DNA of 64,000 bases from NCBI RefSeq assembly GCF_014084105.1, contig NZ_CP048289.1, positions 4,473,922-4,537,921 of the forward strand, in the 5' to 3' direction. The stretch comes from Streptacidiphilus sp. P02-A3a. Lineage in GTDB: Bacteria; Actinomycetota; Actinomycetes; Streptomycetales; Streptomycetaceae. Position numbers and translations under genes: made by a program. Positions 34,006-42,469 of this stretch are shown piece by piece (the stretch's first letter is position 1; every line of letters starts with the position of its first letter). The notes beneath the pieces are model-generated. The model saw only the letters and a program-made list of their open reading frames with translations. It was not told the origin of the DNA and did not search any database.

Positions 34006-34875
34006 TCAGTTCTTCGGGTTGCACTCACTCGGCGGGTAGCCCGGGTTGCACTCCTCATCGGCCGGGGCACACGCCGCGCGCCCCCGTACCGCCGCCCGAA
34101 TGGACGCCGTGGCCTGCCGCATCGCGGTGCCGTCGATGATAGAGCCGAGAGGGTCGTCCTTGACGTTGCCGACGCCGACGAACGCCGACATCACGCACGG
34201 GGACACCTTCCCGGTGGGGTCGATGGCGGTACGAGCGGCGCCGCAGTGGCCGCACAGCTCGCTCATGTCCGCGGCACGGCCCCGTGCCCCGCGCCCGAAC
34301 TCCCGCACACGGTCGACGTGGATACGGGTCACGCCGAGGGCTTCGAGGTCCGCCCGGGCAGCGCCGCCGTCGTCCGACCCGCCCACGGTGACGATCCCAA
34401 CCCGCAGCGCAATCCCCAGGCGCACGGCCCGTCCGATGTTGGCGCGGGTCCTGCCGTGGCTTGCCCGGCCGGTCACGGCGTCGTGGATCGAGACCTGGTC
34501 CGAGTAGTAGGACGTGGCCACGCAGACACCGGGGAGCGCGAACAGCGTCCAGTCGGCCTCCGTGACGCGCACCAGGTTGCTGAACACCTCGACTGCCAGG
34601 CCCAGGTGCAGCGCGTGGCCGGTGAGCTGGTGCAGGTCCGGGTGCGTCGTCGGCTCCCCGCCGATGAACTGGACGCTGGAAACGCCGTACTCGGCGGCCT
34701 GGTTCAGGACCCGCGTCCAGTCGTCGCGGGTCATGGTGCCGTGCGTGCCCGCCGGGCCGGACCCGTTGTAGCAGTGCGTGCAGGCAAGCTGGCACTTGCG
34801 CGTCAGGTCGAAGGACACCAGCCGCCTGCGCCCCCTGTCAGCCTGCGCCGGTTCGATGGTGGTAGTCACCGTCAC
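34006..34875 (-). CDS. Radical SAM/SPASM-type enzyme
   Basis: A 289-residue radical SAM protein. The cluster motif CQLACTHC (CxxxCxxC) is near residue 28, the GGE motif in VQFIGGEPTTHPDL near 70. A short SPASM/twitch-like C-terminus has CGHCGAARTAIDPTGKVSPC and further cysteines (CAPADEECNPGYPPSEC) for auxiliary clusters. Such enzymes mature peptides (RiPPs) or act on small molecules. GTG 34875 or the in-frame GTG 34869 could start it; GGAAGGG is better spaced for the latter. It sits between an XRE regulator and an APH-like kinase within a repeat-bounded island. Substrate unknown. Confidence 0.9.
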   Translation of the reverse strand: MTVTTTIEPAQADRGRRRLVSFDLTRKCQLACTHCYNGSGPAGTHGTMTRDDWTRVLNQAAEYGVSSVQFIGGEPTTHPDLHQLTGHALHLGLAVEVFSNLVRVTEADWTLFALPGVCVATSYYSDQVSIHDAVTGRASHGRTRANIGRAVRLGIALRVGIVTVGGSDDGGAARADLEALGVTRIHVDRVREFGRGARGRAADMSELCGHCGAARTAIDPTGKVSPCVMSAFVGVGNVKDDPLGSIIDGTAMRQATASIRAAVRGRAACAPADEECNPGYPPSECNPKN

Positions 34876-34949
34876 TGCCCTTCCGGTCGGTGCAGTACCA
34901 CCGGCCCGAAGGGGCCGGCAGGACAGCCGACCGACCAGGGCGCGCGCAC
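34872..34949 (-). CDS. Possible 25-residue peptide overlapping the radical SAM start
   Basis: An open frame from GTG 34949 encodes MRAPWSVGCPAGPFGPVVLH plus RPEGQ and stops at a TGA overlapping the radical SAM GTG (GTGA). Its coupling to a radical SAM gene is suggestive of a precursor or leader peptide. However, a GGGA sits directly against the GTG without proper spacing, and a GC-rich frame of this size can be accidental. Confidence 0.25.
   Translation of the reverse strand: MRAPWSVGCPAGPFGPVVLHRPEGQ
34901..34918. promoter_or_regulatory. Hairpin upstream of the radical SAM gene
   Basis: CCGGCCC-GAAG-GGGCCGG, a perfect 7-bp stem 26 bases upstream of GTG 34875. A second hairpin (CGACCGTCG 34980-34988 / CGACGGTCG 35000-35008) lies further up, just past the XRE stop. 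Together they could terminate or attenuate between XRE and the radical SAM gene. Confidence 0.55.
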
Positions 34950-35049
34950 TCCCGCGCTGCCGCGACGCCGGATGCCGCTCGACCGTCGAAACGATGATCC
35001 GACGGTCGGCAGGGAGCCGACCAGTCTTATTCCCGTTGTGGACTAAAGA

Positions 35050-35880
35050 TCACCGGAAGAGCTGCGCCCACAGCCCGAGATGGTTCCGTGCGTCATCCCC
35101 CCACGAGGCGTGCCGCTCATAGGAAGAGAATTCATCCAGATAGCTTTCGGTGTCCCTGGGGTCCTTGAAGACCATGACCCCGGTGGACGTTTCCACGGTG
35201 GCCATTCTCCGGTCGTATACCGTGAACACATTCACTGGAGCCAGCGGCATGTGTCCGGCCAGGGGGAGCACACCGAGGCGCACGCCGGGAAGGCGGCTGA
35301 CGGACACGAGCCGATCAATCTGCATGGCCATGGCCGGGAGGGGGAGCAGCGGCCATCTCACAGCCTGTTCGGTCAGCAGGAATATAAATTCCTTCGAGGT
35401 GTCGTAGAGGATCGACTGCCTGTCCAGCTTTCGCGCGATTGCTTTCGCATGATCACCGGGAACGCCGGCCAGCGTGGCCCGGATGTACTCCGGTGTCGAC
35501 AGCAGAGAGGTGATCATCGTGGGGAGGAAGAATCGGAGCTCCGCGGACGACCGCTCCAGGTGCGCCAGCTCATTCTGCTTCTTCTCCAGCCCCTTGCGTC
35601 GCATGGAGCGAAAGTCCTGCCACTCCGTGTTCGCGATACGAGCGAGCGCACTGACCTCGGCTGCGAGGGAGGGTGGGGCATCGAGAGCCCGCAGGATGCG
35701 CTCGACGTCAACCAGGGTCGGGACTGTTCTGCCGGTCTCGATCTTTGAGATCTTGGGCTGAGACATATTGCAACGTTCGGCGAGGCGAGCCCCTGACAGC
35801 CCGGCTCGCCGGCGAAGCTCCTTCAGAATTTCAGCAAGGTCAGCCTGGGACTGGCCGAGCTGCTCCGGGTCGAGCGTCAC
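35050..35880 (-). CDS. XRE-family regulator with DUF5753 domain
   Basis: A 276-residue regulator. HTH at residues 16-70 (LKELRRRAGLSGARLAERCN, MSQPKISKIETGRTVPTL). The C-terminal DUF5753 domain is divergent but recognisable (FFLPTMITSLLSTPEYIRAT, RLGVLPLAGHMPLAPVNVF). GTG start overlaps the stop of the DUF6879 gene (GTGA), so the two are translationally coupled. It probably controls the cassette. Confidence 0.88.
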   Translation of the reverse strand: MTLDPEQLGQSQADLAEILKELRRRAGLSGARLAERCNMSQPKISKIETGRTVPTLVDVERILRALDAPPSLAAEVSALARIANTEWQDFRSMRRKGLEKKQNELAHLERSSAELRFFLPTMITSLLSTPEYIRATLAGVPGDHAKAIARKLDRQSILYDTSKEFIFLLTEQAVRWPLLPLPAMAMQIDRLVSVSRLPGVRLGVLPLAGHMPLAPVNVFTVYDRRMATVETSTGVMVFKDPRDTESYLDEFSSYERHASWGDDARNHLGLWAQLFR

Positions 35881-36389
35881 CCGGTCACGTACTCCTGAAA
35901 TGGAACCGACTCGGCGACGGCGATTCGCTGGGCCTCAAGATAGGGATCGATCACTCCCTCGTGAAGAACCCGGTTGATCTGCCTTCCGTCGGGCTCGTAG
36001 TTCATGAGAACGACGGTCGAGCGGTCGAAGAACCAAAAGTCCTGAAATCCTTCGAGCGGGTTCGGCCGGTGTGTCACATCCAGGATTCGGATTTCCTCTC
36101 CCGCGTCTGCGCCGTGCCGGTAGTACCGCGAGAACTCAAAGCGAAGGTAGTCGCTCAGCGGACGCGTGACGACGTGGACCCTGCCCGTGATCCGCCCTTC
36201 TGCCCTGTGTCGGCGGATCTGGGACGTCCAGGCGTCCTCGGCCGCGTGGACCAGTGCTTCCCCGTTCTTGAAACGGGAGAACTCGTCGGCTTCCTGCGGT
36301 ACCAGGTACTGGGGCAGCGTTTCCAGCCGCCACGCCTCCTTGGTGAATTCTCGGAATTTTGCTTGCCATTCCTCACCATCCAAGAGCAC
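35877..36389 (-). CDS. DUF6879-family protein
   Basis: A 170-residue protein matching the pattern of DUF6879 proteins that accompany XRE regulators in Streptomyces. Landmarks are LDGEEWQAKFREFTKEAWRL, YLVPQEADEFSRFKNGE, DYLRFEFSRYYRHGADAGEE and FWFFDRSTVVLMNYEPDG. Start GTG 36389 has GGGAGG seven bases upstream and overlaps the preceding small gene by 17 bases. The WxxF and aromatic motifs suggest a compact alpha+beta domain. Function unknown. Confidence 0.75.
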   Translation of the reverse strand: MLLDGEEWQAKFREFTKEAWRLETLPQYLVPQEADEFSRFKNGEALVHAAEDAWTSQIRRHRAEGRITGRVHVVTRPLSDYLRFEFSRYYRHGADAGEEIRILDVTHRPNPLEGFQDFWFFDRSTVVLMNYEPDGRQINRVLHEGVIDPYLEAQRIAVAESVPFQEYVTG

Positions 36390-36588
36390 GGAACGCCTCC
36401 CGCAGCACCGCTTCCGGGATCTCCACAAGCCCTTCGCCCTCCGGCGGCTGGAAGCCGGTGAAGTGCTCGCCCTGGAAGACGAACGACCTGCGATCCGTGG
36501 CGTAGACGTTCGGGCAGTCACCCTGCCCGCACTCGCCGGAGCCGTCCCCGCTGCCGGTGAGACGCGTAAGAGCGGTCTTCTCTGCCAT
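36373..36588 (-). CDS. Small CPxVYATDR protein of the XRE/DUF6879 locus
   Basis: A 71-residue protein starting MAEKTALTRLTGSGDGSGE, with the motif CGQGDCPNVYATDRRSFVFQ. This is typical of small proteins encoded just upstream of DUF6879 genes. AGGGGG precedes ATG 36588. Two cysteines, a GDCPNVY turn and an acidic C-terminus (GLVEIPEAVLREAFRALGW) are the only features. It is first in the cassette operon. It could be an effector, an antitoxin-like partner, or the substrate of the radical SAM enzyme. Confidence 0.75.
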   Translation of the reverse strand: MAEKTALTRLTGSGDGSGECGQGDCPNVYATDRRSFVFQGEHFTGFQPPEGEGLVEIPEAVLREAFRALGW

Positions 36589-36733
36589 GTCCAACCCCCT
36601 TGGCCGGCCGGGGACTTCCCGGCCACGCGGACGACGCTACGGACGGTGCGGCGGTGCGTCCATGCCGAAACGCGGATATTCCCGTCCTCGAATAGTCGAT
36701 CACGAGAGAAGGCCGAAAGCCCCCGCCGGGGCC

Positions 36734-36786
36734 GCCGACCCCGCGCCGCGACGGGGGCGTCAGCGGGCCGTGAGGCGCGGGAGCGC
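36734..36786. repeat. Right 53-bp direct repeat (attR-like)
   Basis: Matches the left copy at 49 of 53 positions. Overlaps the 3' end of the quinone-reductase gene. The bases 36589-36733 between the cassette's first gene and this repeat hold an AT-richer pocket (GGATATTCCCG, CGAATAGTCG) that is the likely cassette promoter. Confidence 0.85.
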
Positions 36787-37437
36787 TGCGGCGAGGGTGA
36801 CGCGGTGCCTGACCGCCGCCAGGGCCTGGGCCCGTTCCTGGTCGCTCAGGTGGGCCGGGCCGTAGGTGACCACCGGTTCCAGAGGCCGGTAGCCGACGAA
36901 CTCGAACATGCCGCGGTGGATGTGGAACAGGAAGTCGTGCAGCGACCCGAGGGCGCCGCCGGGCTGGAACGACTCCCGGGAGCCGCCGGTGGTCAGCAGC
37001 AGCATCGCCCGCCTGCCGCTGAGCGCGGCCTGCTCGAAGATGCCGTGGTCGCCGCCGAAGGCCGCGCCCATCACGAAGACCTGGTCCACCCAGCCCTTGA
37101 GGATGGCGGGCACCGAGAACCACCACAGCGGGAACGAGAAGACGAGCAGGTCGGCGGCGAGCACCCGGTCGAGGTGGTCCTGGACGCGGGGGTCCAGCGT
37201 CTCCTCACGGACCGCGCGCAACTGCTCGGCCTGGGGCTTGAAGTAGCCCTCGGCCGCGAAGCCGTCGCGGTCCAGCACCGGGGACCACCCCTCGGCGTAC
37301 AGGTCCAGCACGTCGACCGCGTACCCGGCCTCGCGCAGCGCCCGCGCCGCGGTGGACATCTGGGCGGTGCTGAACGAGCCTGGCTCGGGGTGGGCGTGGA
37401 CGATCAGCGCGGTGCGCGCGTCATCGGGCTTCGACAT
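36760..37437 (-). CDS. NAD(P)H:quinone oxidoreductase, flavodoxin-like fold
   Basis: A 225-residue FMN/FAD-dependent quinone reductase of the KefF/NQO1 group. It has ALIVHAHPEPGSFSTAQM at the N-terminus, LLVFSFPLWWFSVPAILKGW and the TTGGSRESFQPGG active-site loop near 155. It should reduce quinones by two electrons to avoid radical formation. It follows an ArsR gene on the same strand by 48 bases. The gap holds ATCATATCGACATATCCCGA, similar to sequence upstream of the ArsR gene, so the pair is likely auto-controlled. Confidence 0.92.
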   Translation of the reverse strand: MSKPDDARTALIVHAHPEPGSFSTAQMSTAARALREAGYAVDVLDLYAEGWSPVLDRDGFAAEGYFKPQAEQLRAVREETLDPRVQDHLDRVLAADLLVFSFPLWWFSVPAILKGWVDQVFVMGAAFGGDHGIFEQAALSGRRAMLLLTTGGSRESFQPGGALGSLHDFLFHIHRGMFEFVGYRPLEPVVTYGPAHLSDQERAQALAAVRHRVTLAAALPRLTAR

Positions 37438-37485
37438 GACCAGATCATATCGACATATCCCGATGCGTCAATGGGATGGGTGTGG

Positions 37486-37818
37486 TCACAGGGCGGTGCC
37501 GATCTCGCGGGCGAGTCGTGCCAGCCGCTCCTCGTCGCGCCGGTAGTGGGTCCACTTGCCGATCCGGGTCGGCCGTACCAGTCCCGCGCGTTCGAGCGTG
37601 CCCATGTAGCTGGAGACGGTCGACTGGGCGAGTCCCAGCTTCGCCTGGATGTGGGTGACGCACACGCCGACCGACCGGCGGTCCGCGATCGGCTGGTACG
37701 CCTCGAAGTGCGCCTCGGGGTCCTTCAGCCAGGCCATGATCTGCAGCCGGGCGGGGTTGGCCAGCGCCTTGAACACCTCCACCAGGTCCTGCGGATCCGG
37801 TCCCTCGGGCACGGCCAC
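37486..37818 (-). CDS. ArsR-family regulator
   Basis: A 110-residue winged-helix repressor (VEVFKALANPARLQIMAWLK, HIQAKLGLAQSTVSSYMGTL, RIGKWTHYRRDEERLARL). No metal-binding ELCVCD motif; the single SVGVCVTH cysteine may sense redox or electrophiles. It is upstream of the quinone reductase. The sequence ATCACGATATCTCGAT (about 37848-37863) just upstream is a near-palindromic candidate operator. Confidence 0.9.
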   Translation of the reverse strand: MAVPEGPDPQDLVEVFKALANPARLQIMAWLKDPEAHFEAYQPIADRRSVGVCVTHIQAKLGLAQSTVSSYMGTLERAGLVRPTRIGKWTHYRRDEERLARLAREIGTAL

Positions 37819-37847
37819 CGGCCACTCCTCTCAGCGGGCGATCAACA

Positions 37848-37863
37848 CATCACGATATCTCGA
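37848..37863. promoter_or_regulatory. Candidate ArsR operator
   Basis: ATCACGATATCTCGAT, an imperfect palindrome 30 bases upstream of the ArsR start, with a related ATATCGA/CATATC motif again at 37443-37462 before the quinone reductase. Confidence 0.45.
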
Positions 37864-38010
37864 TCCCACCCCCGTCCGGCCCGGCCGCGCGCTGAGCGCG
37901 CCGATGCCGCCGTGGCCCGGATGGTGGTATCCGCGCGCCAGCGGATCCGATGGACAGGAAGCTGGGGGTGACGCGGACGGGCCCGGCGCCCCTCGCGCCG
38001 GCGGCCGGGC

Positions 38011-38037
38011 GCCGTTCCCGTGCTGTCCGGGAACGGC
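38011..38037. terminator. Perfect 10-bp-stem hairpin upstream of transketolase
   Basis: GCCGTTCCCG (38011-38020), 7-nt loop, CGGGAACGGC (38028-38037). It lies mid-way in the 406-base gap between the divergent ArsR and transketolase genes, which otherwise shows only GC-rich non-coding sequence; it could be a leader structure rather than a terminator. Confidence 0.5.
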
Positions 38038-38224
38038 ACCTCGCCGCAGGCGTTGCCGCACGGGTCGCGGGTACGCGCCCTGGCAGCACCGCACCCGTCC
38101 CGCCGTGTCGCGCGGGCAGGCCCAGGAGCGACCGGCCGCCCGCGGCGCCGACGGGCGGCGGCCGCGCGGGTGCGCGGACGGCGTGGGCGATGACGTGGGC
38201 GACTGACGGCGAAAGGGCTGTGGC

Positions 38225-40426
38225 ATGGGGAACGGATTCGAGCGGGACAAGGCACTGGCGCGGCCGGTGGCCGAGCGGGCCGGCTGGGACGCGGTGGACG
38301 TGCGGGCGGTGGACACGGTGCGGCTGCTGGCGGCCGACGCGGTGCAGAAGGTCGGCAACGGCCACCCCGGGACGGCGATGAGCCTGGCCCCGCTGGCACA
38401 GCTGCTGTTCCAGAACGTGATGCGGCACGACCCGAACGACGACCGGTGGCTGGGACGGGACCGGTTCGTGCTCTCCTGCGGACACTCCAGCCTGACCCTC
38501 TACATCCAGCTCTACCTCACCGGCTACGGCCTGGAGCTCTCGGACCTGCGGGCCTACCGCACCTGGGGCTCGGCCACGCCCGGGCACCCGGAGCACCGGC
38601 ACACCCGCGGCGTGGAGATCACCACCGGACCGCTGGGCCAGGGCCTGGCCAGCGCGGTGGGCATGGCGATGGCCGCGCGCCGCGAACGCGGCCTGCTGGA
38701 CCCCGACGCCGAACCCGGTACCAGCCCCTTCGACCACCACGTCTACGTCATCGCCTCCGACGGCGACATGATGGAGGGCGTCACCAGCGAGGCCGCCTCC
38801 CTGGCCGGCCACCAGGAACTGGGCGACCTGGTGGTCTTCTACGACTCCAACCACATCTCGATCGAGGACGACACCGACGTCTCCTTCAGCGAGGACGTCC
38901 CGGCCCGCTTCGCCGCCTACGGCTGGCACGTGCAGAGCGTCGACTGGACCCGCACCGGCGCCTACGTCGAGGACGTCGACGCGCTGCTGAGCGCGATCGA
39001 GGCCGCCCGCGCGGAGACCGGCCGCCCCTCGCTGATCATGCTGCGCACCCTGATCGGCTGGCCCGCCCCCACCAAGCAGAACAGCGGCAAGGCACACGGC
39101 TCGGCGCTGGGCGAGGACGAGATCGCCGCCACCAAGACCCTGCTGGGCTTCGACCCGGCCCAGCACTTCACCGTCGAGGACCAGGTCCTGGCCCGCACCC
39201 GCCAGGCCGCCGACCGCGGCCACCAGGCCCACACCGCGTGGAACCGGGCCTTCGCGGCCTGGCGCACGGACAACCCCGAGCGCGCCGCGCTGCTGGACCG
39301 GCTCCAGGCGCAGCGGCTGCCCGAGGGCTGGACCGACGTCCTGCCGGTCTTCGCGGCCGACGCCAAGGGCATGGCCACCCGCGCCGCCTCCGGCGAGGTC
39401 CTGTCCGCGCTGGCACCGGTGCTGCCGGAACTGTGGGGCGGCTCGGCCGACCTGGCCGGGAGCAACAACACCACCATGGACGGCGAGCCCTCCTTCGTCC
39501 CGGCCGACCGCCAGACCAAGGACTGGAAGGGCGGCCCCTACGGCCGCACCCTGCACTTCGGCATCCGCGAGCACGCCATGGGCGCGGTCCTGGGTGGCAT
39601 CGCCCTGCAGAGCCTGACCCGCCCCTACGGCGGCACCTTCCTGACCTTCTCCGACTACATGCGCCCCGCCGTCCGCCTGGCCGCGCTGATGAAACTGCCC
39701 GCCACCTACATCTGGACCCACGACTCCATCGGCCTGGGCGAGGACGGCCCCACCCACCAACCCGTCGAACACCTCGCCGCGCTGCGCGCCATCCCCGGCC
39801 TGGACGTGGTGCGCCCCGCCGACGCCAACGAGACCACCGCCTGCTGGCGCGCCATCCTGGAGCACGACGACCGGCCCGCCGGGCTGATCCTCTCCCGGCA
39901 GAACCTGCCGGTCCTGGACCGCGACAGCGGACAGTACGCCCCCGCGCGGGAAGCGGCCCGGGGCGGCTACGTCCTGGCCGGCCCGGCGGACGGCAAGGTA
40001 CCGGACGTCATCCTGGTCGCCACCGGCTCCGAGGTGCAGATCGCCCTGGAGGCCCGCGAGCTGCTGGCCGCGGACGGCCTGGCGGCGCGGGTGGTCTCGA
40101 TGCCCTGCCGGGAGTGGTTCGACGCCCAGCCCCTCGACTACCGCGACCAGGTACTGCCCCCGCAGGTCAGGGCCCGGGTCAGTGTGGAGGCGGCGGTCGG
40201 CCAGGGCTGGCGCGAGGTGGTCGGCGACGCCGGACGCATCGTCAGCCTGGAGCACTACGGCGCCTCCGCCGACTACCAGCGCCTCTACACCGAGTTCGGC
40301 ATCACCCCCCGGGCGGTCGCCGCCGCCGCCCACGACAGCGTCCACGACAGCCACGGGACCCCGCGCCCCGGCGGACAGCGGCAGACCGCCGCCCCCGGCC
40401 AGGGCGGGACCGGCGACCGTCCCTGA
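38225..40426 (+). CDS. tkt: Transketolase
   Basis: A 733-residue thiamine-diphosphate enzyme of the pentose phosphate pathway, transferring C2 units between ketose and aldose phosphates. Landmarks are [20 protein letters not shown], the ThDP motif [20 protein letters not shown] (here SDGDMMEGV), [20 protein letters not shown], and [20 protein letters not shown]. Length is about 35 residues over the usual because of a low-complexity tail ([20 protein letters not shown]). It stands alone, not beside tal/zwf, so it is probably a second, accessory copy. Confidence 0.97.
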   Translation: MGNGFERDKALARPVAERAGWDAVDVRAVDTVRLLAADAVQKVGNGHPGTAMSLAPLAQLLFQNVMRHDPNDDRWLGRDRFVLSCGHSSLTLYIQLYLTGYGLELSDLRAYRTWGSATPGHPEHRHTRGVEITTGPLGQGLASAVGMAMAARRERGLLDPDAEPGTSPFDHHVYVIASDGDMMEGVTSEAASLAGHQELGDLVVFYDSNHISIEDDTDVSFSEDVPARFAAYGWHVQSVDWTRTGAYVEDVDALLSAIEAARAETGRPSLIMLRTLIGWPAPTKQNSGKAHGSALGEDEIAATKTLLGFDPAQHFTVEDQVLARTRQAADRGHQAHTAWNRAFAAWRTDNPERAALLDRLQAQRLPEGWTDVLPVFAADAKGMATRAASGEVLSALAPVLPELWGGSADLAGSNNTTMDGEPSFVPADRQTKDWKGGPYGRTLHFGIREHAMGAVLGGIALQSLTRPYGGTFLTFSDYMRPAVRLAALMKLPATYIWTHDSIGLGEDGPTHQPVEHLAALRAIPGLDVVRPADANETTACWRAILEHDDRPAGLILSRQNLPVLDRDSGQYAPAREAARGGYVLAGPADGKVPDVILVATGSEVQIALEARELLAADGLAARVVSMPCREWFDAQPLDYRDQVLPPQVRARVSVEAAVGQGWREVVGDAGRIVSLEHYGASADYQRLYTEFGITPRAVAAAAHDSVHDSHGTPRPGGQRQTAAPGQGGTGDRP

Positions 40427-40646
40427 CCGCGGCGCCCCCGGTCGCCCGCGGCGCGGGAAGAAAAGTACCCGAACGGCCCTTGCCGCGACGGCCCAAAAAG
40501 AGCATATTGTGACATACGAATTCCTTTCGGTTCGGCTTTTCTTGGATATTAATCCTGCTATGGCGTTCGTCCGATTTATCGCGGACCGGCGTTTCCTGTC
40601 AGTCGGAGGAGAGAATCTCCGGCTGCGAAAAACCGAAAGGCACCTC
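40427..40646. promoter_or_regulatory. AT-rich promoter region of the glycine-rich protein gene
   Basis: A striking drop in GC at about 40480-40580 (GCATATTGTGACATACGAAT, TTGGATATTAATCC) upstream of the PGRS-like gene. An inverted repeat CGGAG/CTCCG at 40605-40622 precedes the GAAAGG ribosome site. This AT-rich leader suggests separate, regulated transcription. Confidence 0.55.
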
Positions 40647-41270
40647 ATGCGCTCTACGCGCAGCACTTTCTCCCGCGCTCTGCTGGTCGCCGCGATCGCG
40701 GTGGCCGGTCTCACCATCGCCCCCGGCCCGGCGTCTGCCAGCGGCCGCGCCGCCGCGGCCCACACCCGGGTCGCCGTCCTTCGGCCCGCCATCGGCTCGC
40801 CGGGCGGCAACGGCGCCAACGGCGTCGGTAGCAGCGGGGGCATCGGTGGCCTGGGCGGCGTCGGTGGCGCCTCGGGTGCCAACGGCAACGGCGGCAACGG
40901 GGGCGTCGGCGGCAACGCCGGCGGCACCGGGTCCATCGGCGGTACCGGTGGCGCCGGTGGCGCCGGCGGCGCGAACGGCAACGGCGGAGCCGGAGGCTCG
41001 GGGGGCGCGGCCACCCAGGGCGGTACCGGCGGCAAGGGCGGCGTGGGCGGCGTCGGGAACGCCGGCAGCGGCATCGGCGGCGGTAGGGGCGGAAACGGCG
41101 GGGCCTCCACCGCCGGGGGCGGCCACACGGGCGGCACGGGCGGCGCCGGCGGCGCCGCCAGCCCGGTGTGTCCCGGCCGGCCCGGCGGCGACGGCACCGC
41201 CGCCACCGCCACCACGGACGGCGCCACGGGCGCGACCGGCGCGGCCGGTCACTCCACCCTCCCCTGCTAG
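40647..41270 (+). CDS. Exported glycine-rich (PGRS-like) repeat protein
   Basis: A 207-residue protein. A signal peptide (MRSTRSTFSRALLVAAIAVA to GPASAS) is followed by a run of GGxGG/GGNGG repeats over residues 53-175 with about half glycine, then CPGRPGGDGTAATATT, GATGATGAAG and a terminal cysteine. The composition recalls mycobacterial PGRS domains and plant cell-wall glycine-rich proteins, but there is no PE domain. Probably a surface or matrix protein. ATG 40647 is preferred over in-frame ATG 40560, as it gives a proper signal peptide. Confidence 0.75.
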   Translation: MRSTRSTFSRALLVAAIAVAGLTIAPGPASASGRAAAAHTRVAVLRPAIGSPGGNGANGVGSSGGIGGLGGVGGASGANGNGGNGGVGGNAGGTGSIGGTGGAGGAGGANGNGGAGGSGGAATQGGTGGKGGVGGVGNAGSGIGGGRGGNGGASTAGGGHTGGTGGAGGAASPVCPGRPGGDGTAATATTDGATGATGAAGHSTLPC

Positions 41271-41380
41271 GAGCCGCCCCCTGCTAGGAGCCGCCTGCTA
41301 CCAGGAGTCGCCTGCCGCCAGGGGTTGTCCGCCGCTGGGAGTCGCCTGCTGCCAGGGGTTGTCCGGGGTGCGGGTCACGC
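41262..41380. repeat. Imperfect short tandem repeats after the glycine-rich gene
   Basis: CTGCTAGGAGCCGCC and variants (CTGCTACCAGGAGTCGC, CTGCCGCCAGGGGTTGTCCG, CTGCTGCCAGGGGTTGTCCG) recur several times. It includes the last codon of the glycine-rich protein. Confidence 0.6.
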
Positions 41381-41449
41381 GGTTGAGGTGAGCGGCCTCA
41401 GCCGCGTGACCGGTCCGGTGGGGCGGGGCCGGTCCGGGGGAGCGGCCTG

Positions 41450-42415
41450 TCAGGTCAGGACCGCGCGTACCACCGGTTCGCGTTCCAGCAGCCCGGCCCG
41501 CGAGAGCTCCTCGGCGACGTCCAAGGTGACCTCGGCCAGCCGGGTCAGCACCGCCGCCACCGGGGCGCGGACCTGTCCCGGGGCGGTGAGCCGGTGCAGG
41601 GCCAGGGTCTCGAAGGTGCCCGGCACCGGGACCGGCAGCAGGGTCAGCCCCGCGGTGCGTGAGGCGACCGAGCCGGGCAGCACGACCGCGCCCAGCCCGG
41701 CGCGGACCATCGCCGCCGCGGCCGACCAGTTGGTCGCCCGGTGCGCGGCCGCCGACTGCGGCAGCCCGAGCTCGGCGGCCAGCCGGGCGTGGGCCCACGC
41801 CCGCGCGCTCCCGTCCGGCGCCCCGATCCAGGGCACGGCCGCCAAGGCGGCCGCCCCGGCCGGGGGCTCGCCCCAGGCGCTGGGGACCCCGACCCGGTAC
41901 TGCTCCTGGGCGAGGACCCTCAGGCCGCAGTCCGGCGGCGGGGACGGCCGGTGCTCCTGGTCGCCGGTGATCAGCAGCACGTCCAGCGCGCCCTGGCGCA
42001 GGGCCCGCAGCCCGTCCGCGCGGGAGGTCTCGCACAGCCGCGGCCGCAGCTGCGGATACCGCTCGGCGAGCGAGGCGGTCGCGCGGGCGGCCAGGGTGGT
42101 GAGCACGGCCAGCACCGCACCGATCGACACCGGCCCCTGGACCCCCGCCGCGCCGGTACCGGCCAGCTCCCGCTCCGCGGCGGCCAGCTCCTCGGCGATC
42201 CGGCCCCCGTAGGCGGCCAACGCCAGTCCGGCGCGGGTGAGTTCGGCCCGGCCCTCGGTCCGGTCGAGCAGCGGCGCCCCGGCCTCCCGCTCCAGTCGGC
42301 GCAGCGTCTGGGAGACGGCCGACGCGCTGATGCCGAGCAGCCGCGCGGCGGCGGCGATCCCCCCGGCCTGCTGCACGGTGTGCAGCACGACGAGCCGCCT
42401 GGGCTCCAGATCCAC
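41450..42415 (-). CDS. LysR-family transcriptional regulator
   Basis: A 321-residue LysR protein: N-terminal wHTH (LVVLHTVQQAGGIAAAARLL, ISASAVSQTLRRLEREAG) and a periplasmic-binding-like effector domain (VSIGAVLAVLTTLAARATAS, LDVLLITGDQEHRPSPPP). Start GTG 42415. No divergent partner; downstream neighbour converges. The target and inducer are unknown. Confidence 0.92.
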   Translation of the reverse strand: MDLEPRRLVVLHTVQQAGGIAAAARLLGISASAVSQTLRRLEREAGAPLLDRTEGRAELTRAGLALAAYGGRIAEELAAAERELAGTGAAGVQGPVSIGAVLAVLTTLAARATASLAERYPQLRPRLCETSRADGLRALRQGALDVLLITGDQEHRPSPPPDCGLRVLAQEQYRVGVPSAWGEPPAGAAALAAVPWIGAPDGSARAWAHARLAAELGLPQSAAAHRATNWSAAAAMVRAGLGAVVLPGSVASRTAGLTLLPVPVPGTFETLALHRLTAPGQVRAPVAAVLTRLAEVTLDVAEELSRAGLLEREPVVRAVLT

Positions 42416-42469
42416 ACCCGCTCCTCGGCGTTCGCCCGCTCGGTCGGCCGGTCGGCCGGGGACAGTCCA

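Larger units (their letters stand above)
33138..36786. mobile_element. Putative integrated cassette bounded by 53-bp direct repeats
   Basis: Left repeat 33138-33190 and right repeat 36734-36786 are collinear and 49/53 identical. Each copy encodes both the VOC C-terminus (plus strand, GVSG-R/P-stop) and the quinone-reductase C-terminus (minus strand, ALPRLTAR-stop). An ancestral VOC/reductase convergent junction was therefore probably duplicated on insertion of the 3.5-kb segment. The interior is lower in GC than both flanks and holds five minus-strand genes. No integrase is inside, so mobilisation would be in trans. Confidence 0.6.

Noticed and set aside
37950-38381. A short plus-strand frame just before transketolase
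   Set aside because: It overlaps the transketolase start in another frame and has no ribosome site, domain or sensible composition.
37850-41227. A long open frame of over 1,100 codons on the minus strand opposite transketolase
   Set aside because: The plus strand encodes an unmistakable transketolase and a signal-peptide protein; the antisense frame is Pro/Val/Gly-rich low complexity without domains.
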